Assembly: GCA_030426665.1 (NCBI GenBank)
Contig: JAUHYD010000001.1
Location: 310,001 to 374,000 of the forward strand
DNA: 64,000 bases
DNA from: Bacteroidia bacterium
GTDB lineage: Bacteria > Bacteroidota > Bacteroidia > Chitinophagales > Chitinophagaceae
Reading direction: 5' to 3'
Part shown: positions 38,389-45,448 of the stretch, in pieces
Layout of the letters: the number at the start of each line of letters is the position of its first letter
Numbering within the stretch: the stretch's first letter is position 1
Notes under the pieces: generated by a model
The model's input: the letters and a program-made list of their open reading frames with translations, nothing else
Told to the model about the DNA's origin: nothing
The model's database searches: none
Made by a program: the position numbers and the translations under genes

Positions 38389-39438
38389 CTACTCATATCT
38401 GCTAACGCTGTTGTCGTAGTATCCTGTTAACTTTTTGCAATAACGTTCCATTGAAAAAGACCCGGTTGATGCACTTGCATTATATGAAAGACGGCTATAC
38501 GCTTCCGGACTAAGACCAAATACTTCTTTGATTTTCGTGCGGTATTCTTCAGGCGATTTACAGAAAAAGCCATTGACACCTTCCTTCAGGAAGTGACAAT
38601 TTTCCCCGACCGGACTTGCCAGCACGGGCACCCCACACGAAAGATATTGCTTTAGCTTAAATGCCGACTTTGATCGGTTCACGACATTATCAATTAATGG
38701 CGAAACGCCAATATCGAAGGTCCTGATTATTTGATAAACCGAATGTTCATCCATCCAGTCTACTTTATCAGGCATCTCAACCGCTACATTTCCAACAGAC
38801 ATAAACATTCGATTGATGTTATCCCTGTCTTCTTGTTTTACCACACCAAGCAAAACTAATTTTACAGGAATATCCAAATCTGACAAAGCAGGAAAAAACA
38901 ACGCTCCCAAACTGGACTTGTGCGCAGAATAATACCCAATCCAACCAATCGTGAAAACTTTATTCGTATCAGTTTTGTTTACACCATGGCTGACTACAGG
39001 AGATGTCTGTAGAACTACATTGCCATTGAGCTTTTGAGCATATTCCATTAATGCTACACTTCCGGCAAAACACACTTCACAATTCCGAATGAAATACTGT
39101 ACCGTTGCTCCGGAAAAGCTTAGATAATCCGGGTCATCAATATCATAAAGCGTCTTTTTGTTTCTGAAGAATAAAAGAAGCTTAAGTGCATTGCCATAAA
39201 TACGCCGCGATCTGATTTTTTGAAATACTATAATGGAATTTTCTTTCCTGAAAAACAGCAAACCGAAATAAGCAACCGTAAAATTCAAAATTGATTTCAA
39301 GTCATATCCCGTTGTGACCAACGTGTAGCCTATACCTTCTGTTTGTCGCAATTCATCTAGCGGGTATTTTGCTCGGTACCTGATGCTTGGTTCGCTTGTA
39401 TTGTAATAGGCAAACCAGTATATGTGCCTGATTTTCAT
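38389..39438 (-). CDS. Glycosyltransferase, group 1-like (GT-B fold)
   Basis: The 349-residue cytoplasmic protein has TIGWIGYYSAHKSSLGALFFPAL near its middle (the usual start of the C-terminal Rossmann domain). Then come DIGVSPLIDNVVNRSKSAFKLKQYLSCGVPVLASPVGENCHFLKEGVNGF, the group 1 donor-binding block with K(L)KQYL and GVPVLAS. The acceptor is unknown. It lies between DUF4402 copies 2 and 3 on the opposite strand, tail to tail with copy 2. Confidence 0.85.
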   Translation of the reverse strand: MKIRHIYWFAYYNTSEPSIRYRAKYPLDELRQTEGIGYTLVTTGYDLKSILNFTVAYFGLLFFRKENSIIVFQKIRSRRIYGNALKLLLFFRNKKTLYDIDDPDYLSFSGATVQYFIRNCEVCFAGSVALMEYAQKLNGNVVLQTSPVVSHGVNKTDTNKVFTIGWIGYYSAHKSSLGALFFPALSDLDIPVKLVLLGVVKQEDRDNINRMFMSVGNVAVEMPDKVDWMDEHSVYQIIRTFDIGVSPLIDNVVNRSKSAFKLKQYLSCGVPVLASPVGENCHFLKEGVNGFFCKSPEEYRTKIKEVFGLSPEAYSRLSYNASASTGSFSMERYCKKLTGYYDNSVSRYE

Positions 39439-39522
39439 ATTGGGCTATTTTAAGGTGAATCATCGATACCAATTTACGCACATTTACCATAGCAATATAA
39501 ACAACTCACAATTTCCGAAACT

Positions 39523-39632
39523 ATTCCACATTTCGGAATAACAATCCACCTGTCGGAATAAATTGCATCGTGCCAAAATTTAAATGATTGATTATCAATT
39601 AGTTATAATGTTGTCACGTCGTTGGTATTATA
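39523..39632 (+). promoter_or_regulatory. Conserved upstream module, DUF4402 copy 3
   Basis: ATTCC-N7-GGAAT (39523-39539) and AATCC-N7-GGAAT (39543-39559) have centres 20 bp apart. CGTGCCAA is at 39569-39576. The -24-like element is TTGTCACG (39611-39618), with G to T at one of the two most conserved sigma-54 positions. This copy may therefore be weaker or silent if sigma-54 is used. Confidence 0.6.
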
Positions 39633-39684
39633 CCTACCAAACAAACAACAACACTAAACTTAAACAAACTTAAAACTTTAAAAA

Positions 39685-40218
39685 ATGAAAAACATCTTCA
39701 AATCAATCGCAATCGCTTTCCCGATATTTATCGGGACTGTTCTCAACTCTTCAGACTCTTTCGCTCAGGCTACTGCTACTGCTTCTGCCTCTGCAAACAT
39801 CATCACTCCTATCTCTATCGCTAAGACTGTAGATATGAACTTCGGTAACGTAGCCGTTTCTGCTACAATAGCTGGTACTGCTGTTCTTGCTCCTGCAGGT
39901 ACTCGTACTACTGGCGGCGCAGGTGGTGTAACACTACCAGCAACTACAGGAACTGTTTCTGCTGCCAGCTTCGATGTAACAGGACAAGCGAGCTATACTT
40001 ACGCAATCACTTTGCCATCGTCTACTACTATTACCGATGGTAGCTCTCATACAATGACTGTTGATAACTTCACAAGTGTTCCCGCTACAACAGGTACATT
40101 GAGCGGTTCAGGTACACAAACTTTGAACGTGGGTGCTACTCTTAACGTATCTGCTGGTCAGGCTTCTGGAACTTACACCAACGCAACTGGTGTTCCGGTA
40201 ACTGTTAACTACAACTAA
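39685..40218 (+). CDS. Secreted DUF4402-type protein, copy 3 of 5 (altered signal peptide)
   Basis: The 177-residue protein has the same mature protein as copy 1, but residues 12-25 of the signal peptide read FPIFIGTVLNSSDS instead of SIAVIGLSNSS. The change coincides with the 18-bp palindrome TCCCGAT-ATTT-ATCGGGA (39719-39736), which sits in frame in the hydrophobic core. The new signal peptide is three residues longer but still hydrophobic and still ends SFAQ, so export should be kept. Confidence 0.85.
   Translation: MKNIFKSIAIAFPIFIGTVLNSSDSFAQATATASASANIITPISIAKTVDMNFGNVAVSATIAGTAVLAPAGTRTTGGAGGVTLPATTGTVSAASFDVTGQASYTYAITLPSSTTITDGSSHTMTVDNFTSVPATTGTLSGSGTQTLNVGATLNVSAGQASGTYTNATGVPVTVNYN
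39719..39736 (+). repeat. 18-bp palindromic element inside the copy 3 signal-peptide codons
   Basis: TCCCGAT-ATTT-ATCGGGA is the same 7-bp stem as in the leaders of copies 1 and 5. Here it encodes part of the signal peptide (FPIFIG). It appears to have replaced about the same length of sequence rather than simply inserted. Confidence 0.7.
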
Positions 40219-40250
40219 TAATAACACAACATAATTTTCCTTTCACTGTG

Positions 40251-40280
40251 AAACGCCTCCGGAAACGGGGGCGTTCTTTA
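40251..40280 (+). terminator. Terminator, DUF4402 copy 3
   Basis: AACGCCTCC (40252-40260) pairs with GGGGGCGTT (40267-40275). The T tail is interrupted (CTTTA) and the hairpin abuts the stop codon of the converging membrane-protein gene at 40278. Confidence 0.8.
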
Positions 40281-42140
40281 TTCCTTGTCCCTGTACAGCT
40301 CAAGACATAAGTTATCTATGTACAAATCCTGTTTCCCTATATTCCAAACATCCAACGTTATTTTATCTCCGTCATGAATATTATCAGGTATTTTTACGAA
40401 GTAATACACATACCCCCAACTATTTAGCAACATGTGATTCAAGGAATAGTTTTTACGCGAGTCATATACTCCTCCGAGACCTATCTTGTTATCAATTTTC
40501 AAACCATTCCAGCATATCGTTTCCTCATTTCTTTGTATACCAAGTGTCAGCAGGTGTTTATAATACTGATACTGCTTTGTACACAAAAAATAGCCACTAC
40601 ATTTCAACCATGTGGCATCTCGAAACCGCTCTTTCGAATACAAAACTTTAATAGTACCGGGATGATATTCTTCGTCGGCTGCCATGTGATAAACATATTT
40701 TCCACGCCCCGATGTATCGGTTTCACAATGTGAAAATTCCATATGCTCATAATCGTTGCAAACAAGTGTCGCCACCTTCTTAAGTTGACCATAATCGGGT
40801 TGACAATGAGGTACATCATAAGTTACCAGATCTTCGTACCGCGGCCGCAAACGAAATAGCATCCGTAAGTTGTAAGCGGCATTTGACTCCTCGCTAACTA
40901 ATACGCCACGAGAGCTTTGAATACTGTAAGAAATATTAAGAGCTATAAAAAAGAAAAAAAACAAAGAAACAACAAGCTTCGGCGCAACCCCTTTTTTACT
41001 GAAATACTTTATGAATGCACCTAAAGGTATAGCCAACAATGGGTACATATGTATCATAGGCCTGGAGCCCAACCCATTGATGTACGTAGGGGTATGCCAG
41101 CAATAAATAATATACACATACATCGGCAACAGTGTCAGCACAATCCAGATTACCGGCTTCTGTAGTCGGTATAAAAAGATGCCAATCAACGAAAACACCA
41201 TAACAGGAGAATATATAAGCCACCCATTCGAAAAGGAAAAAATTCCTTCCAGTATTTTTGGTAACAACCAATGGAAAGACTCCTCACCATAACTGTAGTA
41301 TACATAAGACCCGGTAAGCATCTTCCAATAAAGTATCTGTGGCAGCAACGGCAGTATAAACGCGAAACATCCGGACAAAACTCCCTTGACGTTTGTTTTT
41401 ATAAAAGCCAACTTAGCTCTGAAACTCTCTTTACTATACACCTGGTACAATAGCGGAATCAACAGGCATAGGATATCCACGGGACGAATTATGGTAATAA
41501 GACCGGCACATAATCCTGTTAAGACAAACCTCATCATTGTCGGTTGCTTATGCAATCGAATAGTCAGATACAGCAACAAAGTGTACAAAAAGAATAGCGG
41601 AACATGAGCCATTCCTGCCTGAAAGAACACAAACCAAAACAAATTTGTACCCATAAGTAACACCAGAACTGTCCTTGTCGCAGTATCCTTATCAAAAAAT
41701 GAAGTCAGGACCCGATATAACAAAAGAATACCCAGAATTCCATAAACGATGGAGGACGTCTTCAGCATATACCGATAAGAGGCACTATACCCATTCGCCT
41801 CTCCTCCTGTCAATTTTTCATAGATATGCGCAATTACGAAAAAGGGCAACTCCATGGCAGCTACACCATAAGTGTACTTGTTTACGAGAAAGCCTTTGGC
41901 AGACCATTCTCCTCCTTCCCGAAGGCTCCTGAGATAATTATGAATGCTATAATCAAAATGCTTGTCTTCGGGTAGCCAGTCTAAAGCTTTATGAGAGTGA
42001 TAAATAAAAGTAGTGGGCAGGTACATATAATACCCCATCGAATCCCCGTAAAAAGGATAGGAGTCATACCCGTCAGACATATAAAACCAAGAGCATACAA
42101 TTATGGATATTACTCCCAATAGTTTGGTGGTCCGATTCAT
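40278..42140 (-). CDS. Polytopic membrane protein, GT-C glycosyltransferase-like
   Basis: The 620-residue protein has about 11 membrane helices in the first 430 residues and a soluble C-terminal domain of about 190. An acidic luminal loop directly after the first helix reads YDSYPFYGDSMGYYMYLP; a D/E-D type loop in this position is a feature of GT-C enzymes that use lipid-linked sugars. VRPVDILCLLIPLL-like sequence near 215 also recalls ArnT/PMT-like proteins. The exact family is not assigned. It sits between DUF4402 copies 3 and 4, convergent with copy 3. Confidence 0.7.
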   Translation of the reverse strand: MNRTTKLLGVISIIVCSWFYMSDGYDSYPFYGDSMGYYMYLPTTFIYHSHKALDWLPEDKHFDYSIHNYLRSLREGGEWSAKGFLVNKYTYGVAAMELPFFVIAHIYEKLTGGEANGYSASYRYMLKTSSIVYGILGILLLYRVLTSFFDKDTATRTVLVLLMGTNLFWFVFFQAGMAHVPLFFLYTLLLYLTIRLHKQPTMMRFVLTGLCAGLITIIRPVDILCLLIPLLYQVYSKESFRAKLAFIKTNVKGVLSGCFAFILPLLPQILYWKMLTGSYVYYSYGEESFHWLLPKILEGIFSFSNGWLIYSPVMVFSLIGIFLYRLQKPVIWIVLTLLPMYVYIIYCWHTPTYINGLGSRPMIHMYPLLAIPLGAFIKYFSKKGVAPKLVVSLFFFFFIALNISYSIQSSRGVLVSEESNAAYNLRMLFRLRPRYEDLVTYDVPHCQPDYGQLKKVATLVCNDYEHMEFSHCETDTSGRGKYVYHMAADEEYHPGTIKVLYSKERFRDATWLKCSGYFLCTKQYQYYKHLLTLGIQRNEETICWNGLKIDNKIGLGGVYDSRKNYSLNHMLLNSWGYVYYFVKIPDNIHDGDKITLDVWNIGKQDLYIDNLCLELYRDKE

Positions 42141-42211
42141 GCACTCAAGGATTTAAACTAGGTTTTCTAACGCTGTCGCTAAAGTACAAACATTGGTGAT
42201 ATGGATACATA

Positions 42212-42321
42212 CGTACACAAAACGGAAAAACAGTCCACAATCTGGAAAATAATTTAGTGTGCCAAAATTTAAATTGCTGATTTTCAATTAGTTATAATGT
42301 TGGCACGCTGTTGGTATTATA
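42212..42321 (+). promoter_or_regulatory. Conserved upstream module, DUF4402 copy 4
   Basis: The second palindrome is AGTCC-N7-GGAAA (42232-42248). The first keeps only its right half, GGAAA at 42224-42228, exactly 20 bp earlier. GTGCCAA (42259-42265) and TTGGCACG (42300-42307) keep the fixed distance. The -12-like element is TTGGTA. The first operator half is degenerate (CGTAC). Confidence 0.58.
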
Positions 42322-42373
42322 CCTACCAAACAGACAACAACACTAAACTTAAACAAACTTAAAATCTAAAAAA

Positions 42374-42898
42374 ATGAAAAACATCTTCAAATCAATCGCA
42401 ATCGCTTCTATCGCTGTAATAGGACTTTCTAACAGCTCTTTCGCTCAGGCTACTGCAACTGCTTCTGCCTCTGCCAACATCATCACTCCTATCTCTATCG
42501 CTAAGACTGTAGATATGAACTTCGGTAACGTAGCCGTTTCTGCTACAATTGCTGGTACTGCTGTTCTGGCTCCTGCTGGTACTCGTACTACAGGTGGCGC
42601 AGGTGGTGTAACACTACCAGCAACTACAGGAACTGTTTCTGCTGCCAGCTTCGATGTAACAGGACAGGCGAGCTATACTTACGCAATCACTTTGCCATCA
42701 TCTACTACAATCACTGATGGTGCATCTCACACAATGACTGTTGATAACTTCACAAGTGTTCCGGCTACTACAGGCACATTGAGCGGTTCAGGTACGCAAA
42801 CTTTGAACGTAGGTGCTACACTTAACGTATCTGCTGGTCAGGCTTCAGGAACTTACACCAACGCAACTGGTGTTCCGGTAACTGTTAACTACAACTAA
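42374..42898 (+). CDS. Secreted DUF4402-type protein, copy 4 of 5
   Basis: The 174-residue protein is identical to copy 2 (DGASHT variant). Its DNA is closer in parts to copy 1 (for example the stretch coding GQASYT), so the copies look like mosaics. Signal peptide and mature domain are as described for copy 1. It has no palindromic insert in the leader, which reads ACAGACAACAACACTAAACT before the common AT-rich start. Confidence 0.85.
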   Translation: MKNIFKSIAIASIAVIGLSNSSFAQATATASASANIITPISIAKTVDMNFGNVAVSATIAGTAVLAPAGTRTTGGAGGVTLPATTGTVSAASFDVTGQASYTYAITLPSSTTITDGASHTMTVDNFTSVPATTGTLSGSGTQTLNVGATLNVSAGQASGTYTNATGVPVTVNYN

Positions 42899-42930
42899 TA
42901 ACAACACAACATAATTTTCCTTTCACTGTG

Positions 42931-42958
42931 AAACGCCTCCGGAATCGGGGGCGTTTTT
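42931..42958 (+). terminator. Terminator, DUF4402 copy 4
   Basis: AACGCCTCC (42932-42940) pairs with GGGGGCGTT (42947-42955), with five T residues after. It is the same hairpin as copies 1, 3 and 5 with one loop base changed (GGAATC). Confidence 0.88.
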
Positions 42959-43076
42959 GTGTATGAACTCCTGCGCCTACACATCACTATTGCTTTTCGA
43001 GGGAATGAAATAAGTAAGCATAACACGTACCCATCCTACTCAAATGCATGGGTTATTGCCAAATCAGCAAATCAGC

Positions 43077-44558
43077 CTACTGCTTCATAAATTTCGCCAT
43101 TACCATTTCGTTTATTTTTGCAAAATACAGACCAGCCGGTAATTGACTTACATCAATAGAAACTTCTCGCGCACTGAATGTCTGTTGCAATGCCACTTGC
43201 CCCATTATACTGTATATAATTACAGTGCTTATTTTGTCAGGCGATGATATTTTCAATATGCTATTTGCAGGGTTTGGGCTTAACAGAAATGTACTTTTCA
43301 CAGGGGTCTCTTTAATTCCTATTGTCATAAGAGGTCTCGTTCCGCAAGGAATGCCGCCTTTTTGAGAAAACAATAAATTTGTTCTCTTTTCGCAACTACA
43401 TATTGCTCCAAAATCAGGTGGGCAAGTGTAACATCCAAAAGAGTTTTGCCCCGAAATCAAAGGAAAGCCGGCTTTGTATTCAGTATGGAATTCGCAACCT
43501 TCAAATGTAACAATGTTTTTGTGTTTGTATAATGGTCCGTTTCTGCAATTTGCGGTATCCTTTGGCCAATAATACCAGGCAAACGCAAAAGCATCGACAC
43601 TTTCGGGTAGTGTTTCGAAACCAGGAAGTATACTTGTATCTGCATCGATAACGTATGAACTTGAGTAGATACTATAAGTTCTCGCCCCCGGACCATTAGG
43701 CACTGTGGTATATTTACTCGTTCTGTACACAGTATATTGCGTATGATATGGACTTAATACGACTTTATCAGTAATGCTGTCGTACGCTATTTTGTAGTTG
43801 CTATTTAACGCACAATATTCAATGTCAGTATAACTTGATATAAACACGTCTCCTTCGTTGAAATCAAATATTTCAAGCTTTGTCGGTATGTGATAATCAA
43901 CAACAGAAAAAATAAAATCGGACAAAGTAATAGGTCCGGAATAACCTGAAAATTCATGCAAGTAGGGGTCAATATCCGAAGAATATACGGGTGTGGTTGG
44001 GTTGTGGTATGGAAACAGGTAAAGATCAAAGTTCTGTACAAAACCATTGTTCTTACTCAACAATATCTCAAATCTACTTATAGTGTCTGTTGTGTTAATA
44101 ACCCCGCCAGCATATGCAGTAATTTTTATTCGTTTTACCGAATCTAAGATACCGAGAAACGACATTGTATCTACATTCACCAACGTAGCCATGTATGACC
44201 TTGTAGAAGTATCGTCGTAAAATATCCAAGTATCTCCAGGTTCTGCTTGCGTATTGATAAATATGGTATCGTTCCAGGCAGTGTTAAATAGAAACATGCC
44301 ATTTGCTTTTTTTATCACATTGCTTCCCACCCAACTGCCCCTATTCGTATCAAGCAGCGTCCAGGTTAACCGAGTTGTCTTATATGGGTAATATACAGTG
44401 TCAGCACCTATCGCACGAACAGAATCAACGGATATATAACGTAAGTAACCTTTACTATTGGCATAAAATTGCTGGATTTCACTATTCAAGCAATTATAGT
44501 TCTGCGCATGGGAAAATTGTGCGTTAAGCAACAAGATAAGTAATAGGATTTTTTTCAT
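43077..44558 (-). CDS. Secreted protein with T9SS C-terminal sorting domain, unknown function
   Basis: The 493-residue protein has a signal peptide (about 1-18, ending SHAQ). The body is Tyr/Thr/Asp-rich beta sequence without a recognisable domain. A Cys cluster (CYTCPPDFGAICSCEKRTN, about 372-390) could bind metal or form disulfides. The last 75 residues form a type A sorting domain: LLSPNPANSILKISSP, then a strand with QVALQQTFSAREVSIDVSQLPAGLY and a basic end. It is secreted by the Por system and anchored or released at the surface. It lies between DUF4402 copies 4 and 5 on the opposite strand. Confidence 0.8.
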   Translation of the reverse strand: MKKILLLILLLNAQFSHAQNYNCLNSEIQQFYANSKGYLRYISVDSVRAIGADTVYYPYKTTRLTWTLLDTNRGSWVGSNVIKKANGMFLFNTAWNDTIFINTQAEPGDTWIFYDDTSTRSYMATLVNVDTMSFLGILDSVKRIKITAYAGGVINTTDTISRFEILLSKNNGFVQNFDLYLFPYHNPTTPVYSSDIDPYLHEFSGYSGPITLSDFIFSVVDYHIPTKLEIFDFNEGDVFISSYTDIEYCALNSNYKIAYDSITDKVVLSPYHTQYTVYRTSKYTTVPNGPGARTYSIYSSSYVIDADTSILPGFETLPESVDAFAFAWYYWPKDTANCRNGPLYKHKNIVTFEGCEFHTEYKAGFPLISGQNSFGCYTCPPDFGAICSCEKRTNLLFSQKGGIPCGTRPLMTIGIKETPVKSTFLLSPNPANSILKISSPDKISTVIIYSIMGQVALQQTFSAREVSIDVSQLPAGLYFAKINEMVMAKFMKQ

Positions 44559-44669
44559 TTGAGCGGAGTATATGCATATTAAAGATAGTAATTAGTATTC
44601 GTGTATCCATATCAATCGACAGGAATATTGTCTATATCGATACTTTCTTGAATTACAAATACCGAAAAC

Positions 44670-44779
44670 ATTCCATAATTCGGAAAACGAATCCGCAAAA
44701 CGGAATAAATTTTTATGTGACAAAATATAATTTACTGATTATCAATTAGTTATAATGTTGGCACGTCGTTGGTATTATA
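44670..44779 (+). promoter_or_regulatory. Conserved upstream module, DUF4402 copy 5
   Basis: ATTCC-N7-GGAAA (44670-44686) and AATCC-N7-GGAAT (44690-44706) have centres 20 bp apart. The left arm is TGTGACAA (44716-44723) and TTGGCACG is at 44758-44765, again 42 bp apart. TTGGTATTATACCTACCAA follows, as in copies 3 and 4. The left arm carries one change relative to copies 1-4. Confidence 0.63.
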
Positions 44780-44788
44780 CCTACCAAA

Positions 44789-44806
44789 TCCCGATAAGAA
44801 TCGGGA
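44789..44806 (+). repeat. 18-bp palindromic element in the leader of copy 5
   Basis: TCCCGAT-AAGA-ATCGGGA is identical, with its flanks (AAA before, CAGGCAAAAC after), to the element in the leader of copy 1. Confidence 0.75.
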
Positions 44807-44847
44807 CAGGCAAAACAAAAAACTTAAACAAACTAAAACTTTAAAAA

Positions 44848-45372
44848 ATGAAAAACATCTTCAAATCAATCGCAATCGCTTCTATCGCTGTAATAGGTCT
44901 TTCTAACAGCTCTTTCGCTCAGGCTACAGCTACCGCTTCTGCCTCTGCCAACATCATCACTCCTATCTCTATCGCTAAGACTGTAGATATGAACTTCGGT
45001 AACGTAGCCGTTTCTGCTACAATCGCTGGTACTGCTGTTTTGGCTCCTGCTGGCACTCGTACTACCGGCGGTGCAGGTGGTGTAACACTTCCAGCAACTA
45101 CAGGAACTGTTTCTGCTGCAAGCTTCGATGTAACCGGACAAGCAAGCTACACTTACGCAATCACTTTGCCATCTTCTACTACTATCACTGATGGTAGCTC
45201 TCACACTATGACCGTTGATAACTTCACTAGTGTTCCGGCTACAACAGGTACATTGAGCGGTTCGGGTACGCAAACTCTGAACGTGGGTGCTACCCTTAAC
45301 GTATCAGCAGGTCAGGCTTCAGGAACTTACACCAACGCAACTGGTGTTCCGGTAACTGTTAACTACAACTAA
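44848..45372 (+). CDS. Secreted DUF4402-type protein, copy 5 of 5
   Basis: The 174-residue protein is identical in sequence to copy 1, with synonymous differences spread through the gene. Leader, signal peptide and terminator follow the common pattern. A 135-residue open frame on the opposite strand is only a by-product of its skewed codon use. It is tail to tail with the TMTC-like gene. Confidence 0.85.
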   Translation: MKNIFKSIAIASIAVIGLSNSSFAQATATASASANIITPISIAKTVDMNFGNVAVSATIAGTAVLAPAGTRTTGGAGGVTLPATTGTVSAASFDVTGQASYTYAITLPSSTTITDGSSHTMTVDNFTSVPATTGTLSGSGTQTLNVGATLNVSAGQASGTYTNATGVPVTVNYN

Positions 45373-45404
45373 TAACAACACAACATAATTTTCCTTTCAC
45401 TGTG

Positions 45405-45435
45405 AAACGCCTCCGGAATCGGGGGCGTTTTTTTG
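45405..45435 (+). terminator. Terminator, DUF4402 copy 5
   Basis: AACGCCTCC (45406-45414) pairs with GGGGGCGTT (45421-45429), followed by seven T residues. It lies 14 bp before the stop of the converging TMTC-like gene. Confidence 0.9.
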
Positions 45436-45448
45436 TATGCGTTCACTC

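Noticed and set aside
44866..45273. 135-residue open frame on the minus strand over DUF4402 copy 5, seemingly Ser/Cys-rich.
   Set aside because: It is antisense to a strongly codon-biased gene. The frame is created by the GCT/ACT/TCT codon preference and is broken in the other four copies.
35486..45435. Reading the five repeats as a CRISPR array or as copies of an insertion sequence.
   Set aside because: Repeat units are about 750 bp with protein genes, separated by 1.2-1.9 kb of unrelated genes. No cas gene, transposase, terminal inverted repeat or target duplication is seen.
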